This document shows positions 41,970 to 50,253 of a DNA stretch of 64,000 nucleotides, piece after piece. Position 1 is the first letter of the stretch, and every line of letters begins with the position of its first letter. The position numbers and the translations under genes were made by a program. This DNA comes from Candidatus Methylacidiphilum fumarolicum (lineage in GTDB: Bacteria > Verrucomicrobiota > Verrucomicrobiia > Methylacidiphilales > Methylacidiphilaceae), in assembly GCF_949774925.1 (NCBI RefSeq), contig NZ_OX458932.1, positions 1,116,001 to 1,180,000 of the forward strand. The letters run 5' to 3'. The notes below the pieces were generated by a model. It worked only from the letters and a program-made list of their open reading frames with translations. It made no database searches and had not been told where the DNA came from.

Positions 41970-43520
41970 TTAGCGGTGGAAGCCCCCCATTCCTCCGTGA
42001 AAACCGCCCATTCCGCCGTGGAATCCACCCATCCCACCATGAAAGCCACCCATTCCTCCATGGAATCCGCCCATACCTCCATGAAACATTCCTGGATGAC
42101 CAATAAAGCCTTGGTGCCCTATAAAGCCTTGATGGCCATAAAATCCTCCATGGCTTAGACCACTGGCTCCATGGAATATGAATCCATGGGAGATTCCAGT
42201 ACTTCCGTGAAAGCTGCTCATTCCTGAAAAAGAATGGAGGTGCGCATTGCCTAATTGACCTGCAAAATGAGAAGATGCGTTTCCGCCACTAAAATGAGAA
42301 GCCAGATGACCAGAAGAAGGCATATTCAGTGTATGGCCGGTGACATCATGAAGGCCGTGATAGGTTAGATGTTGCGGATGAACAGGGGAAAGGGAATTGT
42401 TAAGTTGCCCATGTGCCCAGTTTCCATGATGTAAGCCAATAAGGTTTTGATGATCCTGGTGAAGAAGCTGATGAAAATCTGAATGAAGAGAGTTGTGAGT
42501 TGAACCATGAGAAAGTGCATGAGCCGCGTTGTGGATCCCATTGGCATGAACCAGTTGGTGTTGGTTAACATGAGAAGATCCAGGATGGTTAAAAGGATGG
42601 CCTGCAGAAGGAATAGTATGGGTGAGATTTCTTCCCATATGTTGTTGCACGGTGGCAGGATGTTGATGGGTAGGAGTTTTTGTAATAAAGACATTTTTTT
42701 CAATTACAACTGGAAAAAATCCAAAGGGGCCCCACAGGAAAGGCCACCACAATCCCCAACCAAATCCAAAGCCAAAGCCCCAACCCCACCACCACCAGGG
42801 CCATCCCCATCCCCACCCATATCCATAACCCCCCCATGGGTTGCCCGAATAGGTTAATTGTGTATTGTTTTCTTCGTTCCCAACATAGAGTTGAGAGGAT
42901 GGAGTAGAGGCGTTGGCAAGAGTAGGAGCCGTAGTTGTAGAATAAGCGGCAGCTTTAGAGGCGGCCAGTGCTTCTTGTCTCTTTAATGATTCTTTTTGCT
43001 GGGCGATTGCAGCTAAAAGTTCGTTTCTTCTCTGATAAGAAAGTTGGACATCTGTTTGAAGCAAGTGGAGATCTGAAGAAAAAGTGTCTATTTTTGCATT
43101 GATGGCTGTCCATTGGTGCAAAAGAACAGGATCGAATAAATCTGACTGAGAAGATAGATTCCACTTCGCTACGAGGGAAGAAATCTCGGTGTTGATTTTG
43201 GCAATTTTTGCAGAAAGCTCATCTACTAGGTTTTGATATCTAAAAAGAGAAGTCTCCATCAAGGATATTGGAACCTGTTCAGGCAAAGAGGACCTCAAGG
43301 TATTTTCATAAAGAGTGTCAAATTGTTTTTTTTCTGTTTCAATTTGCTGAATTAAAGGTGATAAGTTATCCAGTTCCTTACCCAGTTCATATCTGAACTT
43401 TCTAATCTCAGTTTGTTTTTGGTCACTTTGTCTTTGCCAAATACTCATCCCCCAGAGGATAGAAAGAGATAAAAAAATGCCAGTTAAGGTTAACAAAATA
43501 CGCTTATAATGAGAAGGCAT
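41970..43520 (-). CDS. Membrane-anchored coiled-coil protein with Gly/Trp patch and His/Gly repeats
   Basis: The 516-residue protein has an N-terminal transmembrane helix, then a periplasmic coiled-coil region (about 30-190). A Gly/Trp/Phe-rich hydrophobic patch (about 235-275, WGWGWPWWWWGWGFGFGFGW type) follows. The final 240 residues are rich in His, Gly, Ser and Asn and end in five exact FHGGMGG heptads. No catalytic motif or family is recognised. The His-rich tail could bind metal ions; this is inference. The opposite-strand ORFs at 41898-42158 and 42507-42857 are shadows of the repeats. Confidence 0.75.
   Translation of the reverse strand: MPSHYKRILLTLTGIFLSLSILWGMSIWQRQSDQKQTEIRKFRYELGKELDNLSPLIQQIETEKKQFDTLYENTLRSSLPEQVPISLMETSLFRYQNLVDELSAKIAKINTEISSLVAKWNLSSQSDLFDPVLLHQWTAINAKIDTFSSDLHLLQTDVQLSYQRRNELLAAIAQQKESLKRQEALAASKAAAYSTTTAPTLANASTPSSQLYVGNEENNTQLTYSGNPWGGYGYGWGWGWPWWWWGWGFGFGFGWGLWWPFLWGPFGFFPVVIEKNVFITKTPTHQHPATVQQHMGRNLTHTIPSAGHPFNHPGSSHVNQHQLVHANGIHNAAHALSHGSTHNSLHSDFHQLLHQDHQNLIGLHHGNWAHGQLNNSLSPVHPQHLTYHGLHDVTGHTLNMPSSGHLASHFSGGNASSHFAGQLGNAHLHSFSGMSSFHGSTGISHGFIFHGASGLSHGGFYGHQGFIGHQGFIGHPGMFHGGMGGFHGGMGGFHGGMGGFHGGMGGFHGGMGGFHR
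41976..42086 (-). repeat. 21-bp coding tandem repeat (FHGGMGG x5)
   Basis: Five consecutive 21-nt units encode FHGGMGG at the C-terminus of the Gly/His-rich protein. Units differ mainly at third codon positions (ATTCC/ATCCC, CCACC/CCGCC), so the amino acid pattern is conserved while DNA has drifted. The copy number could vary between strains. Confidence 0.85.
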
Positions 43521-43594
43521 CACTTAAAATCTATTCGAAAAACCATTCATTGCAATGGTACGACAAAGATTAGGAGCAGAAAAAAGAAAAATGC

Positions 43595-44446
43595 TTAGCT
43601 TATCCTCTCAATCCCGCTATAAACATTAAATCTTTTTTTACGAAGGAATCCTATAAGGGTCATAGAAAATTTTTTGGCAACAAGGACTGCCAAACTGCTA
43701 GGAGCAGAGACAGAACAGAAAAATTTAAGTCCTGCCATGTAAGCTTTTTGAAGTAGCTCATAGCTTGCCCTACCACTAACCATAACAATGTATTTATCCA
43801 TTGGAACAAGACCTTCTCGAAGGGCATGTCCAATCAATTTATCCATTGCATTGTGCCTTCCAACATCCTCTTTGATTTGGAGCAAGTTCCCTTCAATATC
43901 GAATAAAGCGGCAGCGTGCAATCCGCCTGTCGTCTTAAAAAGGTTTTGTCGCGTTTGAAATTCTTCAGGAAGCTTATAAAGGATTTCTACTGGGATTTTC
44001 CAATTGGTTTGGGAGCTTGCTGAAACGTTTCCTTTTTTGTCTAATAGATCAACAACAGTTCTACCGCAAATCCCACAAGCACTGGAAGTCATAAAATGTC
44101 TTTCGAACTGTCCCATTGCTGGGAGATGAGGTTGATTCAAGGTAACCAAAAGCGTGTTGTATCTCTGTGCTTCTGCAATTTCTTTTCTTATGCAATAGGA
44201 AATGGAATGCACGGACTCTAGACCAGTCACAATGCCTTCAGAAAAAATAAATCCAAGGGATAGATCAAAATCTGCCCCTGGTGTTCTCATAGTAACAGCA
44301 AGCGTTTTTTCTTCACTGCCTGCCCTAAGTCGAATTTCTAAGGGTTCTTCAGTAATCACATAGTCCAACCTATTCCTCTTGTTCGAATCAGAAAATTCCC
44401 ATATTCGAACTGGTACTTTTGATCCTGGCCTTTGTTCTTCCATCAT
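43595..44446 (-). CDS. fdhD: Formate dehydrogenase accessory sulfurtransferase FdhD
   Basis: FdhD transfers sulfur to the molybdenum of formate dehydrogenase. The 283-residue protein has ITEEPLEIRLRAG, TMRTPGADFDLSLGFIFSEG, the conserved CxxC in TSSACGICG, FKTTGGLHAAALFD and KEDVGRHNAMDKLIG. ATG at 44446 (or 44443) is preferred over a TTG 6 nt upstream. It is divergent from modABC. Confidence 0.94.
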   Translation of the reverse strand: MMEEQRPGSKVPVRIWEFSDSNKRNRLDYVITEEPLEIRLRAGSEEKTLAVTMRTPGADFDLSLGFIFSEGIVTGLESVHSISYCIRKEIAEAQRYNTLLVTLNQPHLPAMGQFERHFMTSSACGICGRTVVDLLDKKGNVSASSQTNWKIPVEILYKLPEEFQTRQNLFKTTGGLHAAALFDIEGNLLQIKEDVGRHNAMDKLIGHALREGLVPMDKYIVMVSGRASYELLQKAYMAGLKFFCSVSAPSSLAVLVAKKFSMTLIGFLRKKRFNVYSGIERIS

Positions 44447-44587
44447 GCTCAAAACCTTACTAATCTTTAAAACATTCTCTAAAGAATGAAAGATGAAAAG
44501 AAAATAATGGCTTTAAAAGAATGACAACATTTTGTTCCTTATTTCTCCTCCCATTGACAATTCCCTTAATGTTATTTAAAAATAGCT

Positions 44588-45373
44588 ATGCGTTTTCTAT
44601 ATTTAACATCTCTCTTATACTTTTTCTTAATACAGCCTTTTTCGGCGTGTTTTGCTCAAAGCCAAAAGCCGTTGCAGACTTCTACATTAACGGTTGCGGC
44701 TGCGGCGGATTTGAGGTTTGTTCTTCCTGAGATTATTGGTCCTTATCAGACTCGCAATCCAGATGTGAAAGTAGAAGTTATCTATGGAGCCTCTGGAAAA
44801 TTTTATGAACAGATCCTAAGAGGGGCGCCTTTTGACATTTTTCTTTCTGCAGATAAAGAATATCCTTTTTTACTATATACCAAGGGTTATGCAGCTGAAG
44901 AACCGTTCCAATATGCTGAAGGCAGGCTAGTTCTTTGGATGCGAAGAGGTTTGTTTGGAGAGGGAAAAGATTGGAAAGAGTTGCTCACTAACAACAAAGT
45001 GTCGAAAATAGCCCTTGCTAGTCCCCAGCATGCTCCTTATGGAAAAATAGCTAAAACAGCTTTAGAGAATGCAGGACTGTGGGAGAAATTAGATTCTAAA
45101 TTTGTCTATGGAGAAAACGTCATTCAAGCCTTTCAGTTTGCTGAAGGAAAAAATGCAGAACTTGCCTTTATCCCCCTGACAATTGCTTTGTCGCCTAAAG
45201 CTAGCAATGAGGGTAATTATGTAGAAATTCCTCATTCGTTTTACCCAAGAATTCTTCAATATGGTATTATTATAAAAAAACTGGCGAATCTTTCCATTGC
45301 TAAAAAATTTAAGGAGTATCTTTTAAGCGAAGAAAGTCAGAAGACCTTAAAAAAATATGGGTTTTACCCATAA
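44588..45373 (+). CDS. modA: Molybdate ABC transporter, substrate-binding protein
   Basis: The 261-residue periplasmic protein begins with a signal peptide ending about FSACFAQS and then shows LTVAAAADLRFVLPEI, VIYGASGKFYEQILRGAPFDIFLSAD (read in two parts), KIALASPQHAPYGKIAKTAL and ELAFIPL, the oxyanion-binding ModA pattern. It is followed after 15 nt by modB. Confidence 0.93.
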   Translation: MRFLYLTSLLYFFLIQPFSACFAQSQKPLQTSTLTVAAAADLRFVLPEIIGPYQTRNPDVKVEVIYGASGKFYEQILRGAPFDIFLSADKEYPFLLYTKGYAAEEPFQYAEGRLVLWMRRGLFGEGKDWKELLTNNKVSKIALASPQHAPYGKIAKTALENAGLWEKLDSKFVYGENVIQAFQFAEGKNAELAFIPLTIALSPKASNEGNYVEIPHSFYPRILQYGIIIKKLANLSIAKKFKEYLLSEESQKTLKKYGFYP

Positions 45374-45388
45374 AACCGGATTGGAAGC

Positions 45389-46066
45389 GTGGATTGGATA
45401 GCACTTTGGTTAAGCTTAAAATTATCCTTTTGGACCACCATCTGCTTATATCTGTTAGGTATACCTCTTGCCTATTGGTTGAGTTTTGGAAAAAAAAGAC
45501 AGTGGAAAATTCTTGTGGATTCCATGGTCAGTTTACCTTTAGTTTTACCTCCAACTGTTCTTGGTTTTTATCTGCTTATTCTTTTTGGTAATTCAGGTAT
45601 TGGCACTGTCTATTCCAGATTATTTGGAAAATCCCTAGTGTTTTCTTTCGAAGGTTTACTCGTTGCCTCTATAATTTATAGTTTGCCTTTCATGGTTCAG
45701 AATTTAGCAGGAGCTTTCAGTCTGGTTGATAGCAAACTCATTGAAGCTTCTTTATGTTGTGGAGAAAGCCCATGGAATACTTTTTTTAAGGTCATCTTTC
45801 CTCTTTCTTTACAAGGATTTTTGCGTGGGACAGTTTTAAGTTTTACTCATACCTTAGGAGAGTTTGGTATCGTGCTCATGGTGGGAGGGGATATACCAGG
45901 CAAAACTCGAACTATTTCTATCGCTTTGTATGACCAAGTCGAAGGACTCAATTATCAAGGAGCAAATACGACGGCGCTTGTACTTCTCTTATTTTCATCC
46001 TTCGTCCTTTTTCTTGTATATTCAACTTCAAATAGCCAATGGAAGAGAAAAAATCTTTTTATTTAA
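45389..46066 (+). CDS. modB: Molybdate ABC transporter, permease
   Basis: The 225-residue inner-membrane protein has five to six transmembrane helices and the permease signature LCCGESPWNTFFKVIFPLS (EAA loop) plus HTLGEFGIVLMVGG, as in ModB. The start codon is GTG. It overlaps modC by 28 nt. Confidence 0.93.
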   Translation: MDWIALWLSLKLSFWTTICLYLLGIPLAYWLSFGKKRQWKILVDSMVSLPLVLPPTVLGFYLLILFGNSGIGTVYSRLFGKSLVFSFEGLLVASIIYSLPFMVQNLAGAFSLVDSKLIEASLCCGESPWNTFFKVIFPLSLQGFLRGTVLSFTHTLGEFGIVLMVGGDIPGKTRTISIALYDQVEGLNYQGANTTALVLLLFSSFVLFLVYSTSNSQWKRKNLFI

Positions 46067-47184
46067 AAATAGAAAAGGATCTTTCCCAAGATTTTCGAGT
46101 TGAAATAGAATTAACTCTCCCTCTTTTTCCAGCTTCTTTAATAGCGATATTTGGTCCATCAGGGAGCGGAAAATCGACTCTTTTACGCTGTATAGCTGGG
46201 CTAGATATTCCAGATCACGGAATTATTAAAGTTGGCGAAGAACTATGGCTGGATACAGAAAAAAAGATAAATGTTCCTCCCTACAAAAGAAGTATAGGCT
46301 ATGTTGTTCAGGAAGACGCTCTTTTCCCTCATTTAAAAGTTGAAGACAATGTGGGTTATGGACTTAAAAACCAACTCAAACTCACTCAAACAGAAGCTAG
46401 GGATAAAGCAAGGCAAGCCTTGAGAAAAGTGGGGATTGAACATTTGGCCTCGCGGTGGCCGCAAACCCTTTCCGGAGGGGAAAGAAGAAGAGTGGCTTTG
46501 GCTAGGGCAATAGCCAGGGAGCCGAAGTTACTTTTACTCGATGAACCTTTAAATGGTCTTGATTTTAAATCAAAAGAATTCCTAAGACAGCTTATTGAAG
46601 AAATTGCCTCTGAAAATGGTAGGCTGACAGTATTGATTAGCCATGAAAAAACTGAAATTATCCAAATGGCTCGATTTGTCGGTATAATTGATCATGGGAA
46701 ACTCCTACAACTTGGAGAGCTGCGGGAAGTGTTTATGCAACCTGCAACGGTTGAGGTCGCTAAAATCATCGGTATAGAAAACATCGTTCCAGGGGAAATT
46801 CTTGACATAACTAATGGAAATGTAAGGATGAAGACACCCATTGGGCTTGTGGAAGCTGTTTTGAAAGAAAATATGGGAAAAATCATGAGTGGAAAAAAAG
46901 TCTTTTGTGTTTTCCGTGCAGAAGATCTTTCTCTTTGTAAGCCAGACGGTGTATCAGGTTCAGCAGGTGGATTACATGGCTTCAGCGTAAGAAATCGTTT
47001 TATTGGAACTATTAAAAAAATAAAAATCAACGAAGGTTTTGCACAGGTTTTTATAGATTGTGGGATGGTCTTAACTGCACTTATTAGCCACAACGCTCTT
47101 TTTGAACTGAAAATAAGAGAAGGGGATAGCGTATGTTCTTTACTTAAGGCGGGGGGAATACACCTGATAGAAAGAGATTTTTAA
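46039..47184 (+). CDS. modC: Molybdate ABC transporter, ATP-binding protein
   Basis: The 381-residue ATPase has Walker A GPSGSGKSTLLR, Q-loop VVQEDALFPHL, signature LSGGERRRVALARAIA, Walker B LLLLDEPLNGLD and the switch His in VLISHEKTEI. A C-terminal regulatory TOBE (Mop) region from about residue 255 probably binds molybdate. It is the last gene of modABC. Confidence 0.93.
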   Translation: MEEKKSFYLKIEKDLSQDFRVEIELTLPLFPASLIAIFGPSGSGKSTLLRCIAGLDIPDHGIIKVGEELWLDTEKKINVPPYKRSIGYVVQEDALFPHLKVEDNVGYGLKNQLKLTQTEARDKARQALRKVGIEHLASRWPQTLSGGERRRVALARAIAREPKLLLLDEPLNGLDFKSKEFLRQLIEEIASENGRLTVLISHEKTEIIQMARFVGIIDHGKLLQLGELREVFMQPATVEVAKIIGIENIVPGEILDITNGNVRMKTPIGLVEAVLKENMGKIMSGKKVFCVFRAEDLSLCKPDGVSGSAGGLHGFSVRNRFIGTIKKIKINEGFAQVFIDCGMVLTALISHNALFELKIREGDSVCSLLKAGGIHLIERDF

Positions 47185-47656
47185 GTAGAAGGACTATAGA
47201 TTGATTTTAATGAATGGATCCAGCAAAGCCTTACCAATAGGGGTGTGTATGGTGCCTACAATAGGAGCCTTCGACTACTTGATTGGCAAACCAGGATTTT
47301 GTTTTCTTGTATGTATTGCTGGTCTCTGAAACCAAAACTGTCTTTCTATCCACTGAAGCCTAAGCCCTGGTCCCATTATAGCGATGTAAAGATATAGCTA
47401 CTTAAAGAAGGTGTGACACAAAAGAGCCAGCTGATTTATCCCTCCTCTGCTCTGGTAGCTTTTTTATGAGGCTTAATCGATTGATCAATTGTTTTTTTCT
47501 CTATATCTTTCAGCCCTTCAAGCAGTACAGGGGTGTACAGCAGCAAAGAACAAAGTGTTTAGCTCTTTTGACTTACTTACTCAAAGCAAGGTGCAATGCT
47601 GAATTGCTTGGAGGATTTTAAATAGAATATTGCTTTACAGCAAAAATAAGAGAAAA
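47185..47656. other. 470-nt region, no intact gene
   Basis: Between modC and the RNase P gene no open frame of note is present. One plus-strand frame around 47306-47360 reads YVLLVSETKTVFLSTEA before a stop. This vaguely resembles the ETKT-VFLSTD stretch of some DDE transposases, so a worn transposase remnant is possible but not supported further. Confidence 0.3.
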
Positions 47657-48058
47657 GATACCGAGGGGAATAAGCCGGATTCTGTAATCCAGTCTCCTGG
47701 ACTTGCCGCCATCTGTCTATCCCTAAGGGATCCGCTCCATTAAGGAGCAGTGCGGTCTACCTGGGACATCTCAAATCTAACTTTGAGAATGGCAAGGCTA
47801 CCGTTGTCCCTGCTTGACCTTGCTCCACAATGGGTTTGTCCTGCCATGGATGTTACCATCCATGCGGTGGGCTCTTACCCCGCCTTTTCACCCTTACCCA
47901 AAGTTCTTTTGGGCGGTATTTTTTCTGTGACACTCTCCGTCTTGAATGGCTTTCGCCTATTCAAGCCCATTGTTTCCAATGGATTGTTGCCTTGAAGAGT
48001 CCGGACTTTCCTCTCGGTGCTTGGAAAAAGCCCCGAGCGGCGGCATCCCCTTGGTATC
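47657..48058 (-). ncRNA. rnpB: RNase P RNA
   Basis: On the minus strand the sequence contains the universal GAGGAAAGTCCGGAC near the 5' end (about 47999-48013) and ACAGAATCCGGCTTA near the 3' end. The termini pair as P1: GATACCAAGGGG with CCCCTCGGTATC, one mismatch. The length of about 402 nt fits bacterial type A. Plus-strand ORFs here (47750-48099) are spurious. The mature ends are approximate. Confidence 0.93.
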
Positions 48059-48186
48059 TTTTTAATATAATAACCAATCTTTTTGTTTCGTGCAAATAGA
48101 ACAGAATCATCAGATTGTAGATCATTGCGGCTTAGACTTCATGAAAAGACTTATTAGTCTGTAAGAAAATACCCATTCATTGAAAT

Positions 48187-48804
48187 TCAAGAAACAAGCC
48201 CAAAAGAAGCTAATGCAGCTTTTGTTTTTTCAAAGCATTCATGTCTAATAGCCTCAATACCAAGGCTGCGTGCAATGTCGACGAACATTGGTCGATCTTC
48301 TATGTAAAGCACAGATTGTGGAGGAGACTGAGATACATCAAGGGCCAATTGAAAAATATCCACGTCAGGTTTTCTAAGGTGTACAAAAGAAGAAACGATG
48401 AAATAATCGATAAAGTTATAAAGTCCAAATGTTTGAATCCTATAGACTTGTAGCTCTCTACCTTCATTGCTTAAAACCGCTAACCTTAAGTTATATTTAT
48501 TTTTCAGACTCTTGATTAGTTCTATCATTTCTGGATAAGGACGGGAGAGGCTGAACATAAATTGCCTGAAATCATCCATGCTAAAAGGGCGATTTTGATA
48601 GAAAACGGTTCTTTTTAAGTAATCATGTAAAGTCAGCTTTCCTTGTTCATACGTATCGAAAGTTAAATGATGCCTTTCTTCAAATTCTACAGGATCAAGC
48701 CCAAAAACCTCAGCTGCCTTTTTTCTTCCAGTACTATCCCATCCATTCGTTAAGAGTACACCTCCGACATCCAAAAAAAGGGTGTTGATTGGAGAGAAAG
48801 GCAT
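48187..48804 (-). CDS. HAD-superfamily hydrolase
   Basis: This 205-residue protein has motif I FLDVGGVLLTNGWD (first Asp, second position Gly-Gly rather than DxD), motif II VLSNEGRE, Lys in LRKPDVDIF and motif III VLYIEDRPMFVDIA. The pattern matches haloacid dehalogenase-like hydrolases of the YihX type. The missing second Asp of DxD (DVG) suggests altered or weak phosphatase activity. The substrate is unknown. Confidence 0.83.
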   Translation of the reverse strand: MPFSPINTLFLDVGGVLLTNGWDSTGRKKAAEVFGLDPVEFEERHHLTFDTYEQGKLTLHDYLKRTVFYQNRPFSMDDFRQFMFSLSRPYPEMIELIKSLKNKYNLRLAVLSNEGRELQVYRIQTFGLYNFIDYFIVSSFVHLRKPDVDIFQLALDVSQSPPQSVLYIEDRPMFVDIARSLGIEAIRHECFEKTKAALASFGLVS

Positions 48805-48883
48805 AAAAGGATTTTTTTAGAAAAAAAATAGAAAGAAAAAAAAGTTGCTCTAAAAATATAGGTCAATGAGGAATACTTTCTCA

Positions 48884-50074
48884 TTATTCAGAACGGATTC
48901 GCAGAGAAAAAAACGCCGTAAAACAAATGACTGACCCAATCATTAAACTCAATTTTGTACCAAGGAACTGAGCCAAAGTCCCCATTAAGAGATTTCCGAT
49001 AGCAAAGAAACCTTGGAAAAAAAAGGTAGTAAGTCCAAATGCCATTCCTCGCATGGAATCGGAGATTCTTTCTTGAAGAAACATTGTGGTTGCGGAGACA
49101 AAAAGGGCAAGACTAAAACCCAGAAAGGAAACAATTAGAATGGAAAAGAAAAATGGGGGAAAAAAGGAGAAAAGAAAAAGAGAAAAAGAGAATATGATCA
49201 TAGAGAGAGTTTGTAAGGTTGATGAACTGAAGCGGTTAGGGAAAAAAGATATCAAGAGTGCTGCGCTAATGGCTCCAAAGCCATTAGCACTGTAGAAAAG
49301 AGCTAATCCTTTAGATCCCTGATGATATATCTGCGAAGAGATGTAAGGGAGAAGAACTGAATAGGACCAACCAAAAAGGGTAACAATGCCTAGGACGATA
49401 GATGGATAAAAAACTGCAGGATTAGAAATGAGGACAAAAAAGTTATTCTTTGTTGAACGACCGGAAGGCTGGTCTTTGATCCGTTCATTTGTTGATGAAG
49501 CCCAAATAAAAGAACCAATAGAAAGGATATAGGAAATTCCATTTATAAAAAAGCAAATAGAAGGTCCATACAGTGGTAGGATAATGCCAGCTACCGCTGG
49601 CCCTATAAGCCGTGCTGAGTTGAAAAGAAAAGCGTTCATAGCAATGGCTCTTTTAATCTCATTATTCGGAAGATAAGAAAGAAGTAGGGTTTGCCTGGAG
49701 GGAAGCTCTAGATTATTGAAAATACCCATGGCAAAGGAAAGCAGAAGGAGCTCATAGAAGTTTATCATTTTTAGATAACTTAATAGCCCGAGAAAGAAAG
49801 AAAGACAGCAATTGGAAAATTGACTCAATATAAGAATTTTTAATTTTGGAAACCTATCGGCGGTCATCCCAGATAAGAAGGAAAAAAGAAGAGAAGGGAT
49901 GGTCGATCCGAAACCAACCATTCCAAGCCCTATAGGCGAATGTGTCAACTGGTAGGCAAGCCAACTCTGACCGATAAAATGGATCCAGCTGCCGATAAAA
50001 GAGATCGACTGACCGATAAAGGCAATTCTATAGGATTTATAACTAAATAAACCTTCTCGAAAAAAAAGCTTCAT
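48884..50074 (-). CDS. MFS transporter (EntS-like/MFS_3)
   Basis: The 396-residue protein has about twelve transmembrane segments and the MFS loop SGMTADRFPKLKILILSQ between helices 2 and 3. The N-terminus FREGLFSYKSYRIAFIGQSISFIGSWI (read across 5-31) matches the EntS-like permease group. The substrate cannot be predicted. It is divergent from xoxF across about 180 nt. Confidence 0.86.
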   Translation of the reverse strand: MKLFFREGLFSYKSYRIAFIGQSISFIGSWIHFIGQSWLAYQLTHSPIGLGMVGFGSTIPSLLFSFLSGMTADRFPKLKILILSQFSNCCLSFFLGLLSYLKMINFYELLLLSFAMGIFNNLELPSRQTLLLSYLPNNEIKRAIAMNAFLFNSARLIGPAVAGIILPLYGPSICFFINGISYILSIGSFIWASSTNERIKDQPSGRSTKNNFFVLISNPAVFYPSIVLGIVTLFGWSYSVLLPYISSQIYHQGSKGLALFYSANGFGAISAALLISFFPNRFSSSTLQTLSMIIFSFSLFLFSFFPPFFFSILIVSFLGFSLALFVSATTMFLQERISDSMRGMAFGLTTFFFQGFFAIGNLLMGTLAQFLGTKLSLMIGSVICFTAFFSLRIRSE

Positions 50075-50191
50075 TTTGTGAAAAAAATTATATAAGTGAT
50101 AATGCTAACAAAAACACTCAAGTGAATAAGACCTGATGAAACGGAAAGACAGCTTTTTTGTTGTCTGTCAATGAAAACCTTATATTTGTTA

Positions 50192-50219
50192 TTGACTTAA
50201 CTCACAAGAGTGGTAAATG
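50192..50219 (+). promoter_or_regulatory. Possible sigma-70 promoter of xoxF
   Basis: TTGACT at 50192-50197 and TAAATG at 50214-50219 with a 16-nt spacer lie 35 nt before the xoxF start. A strong ribosome binding site AGGAGG follows at 50243-50248. The -10 box is a weak match, so this is tentative. Confidence 0.35.
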
Positions 50220-50253
50220 GAAGGCACCATAGAATTAATAATAGGAGGAAGCG

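Noticed and set aside
41976-42158. Regular 21-nt repeats, first considered as a CRISPR-like array
   Set aside because: Units are adjacent without spacers and encode FHGGMGG in the frame of the minus-strand gene.
42507-42857. 116-codon plus-strand ORF rich in Pro and Met
   Set aside because: It is antisense to the Gly/Trp/His-rich coding sequence, which has a signal anchor and consistent frame; the plus ORF is a composition shadow.
47750-48099. Two plus-strand ORFs of 81 and 89 codons
   Set aside because: They are antisense to RNase P RNA, which has its universal motifs and P1 pairing.
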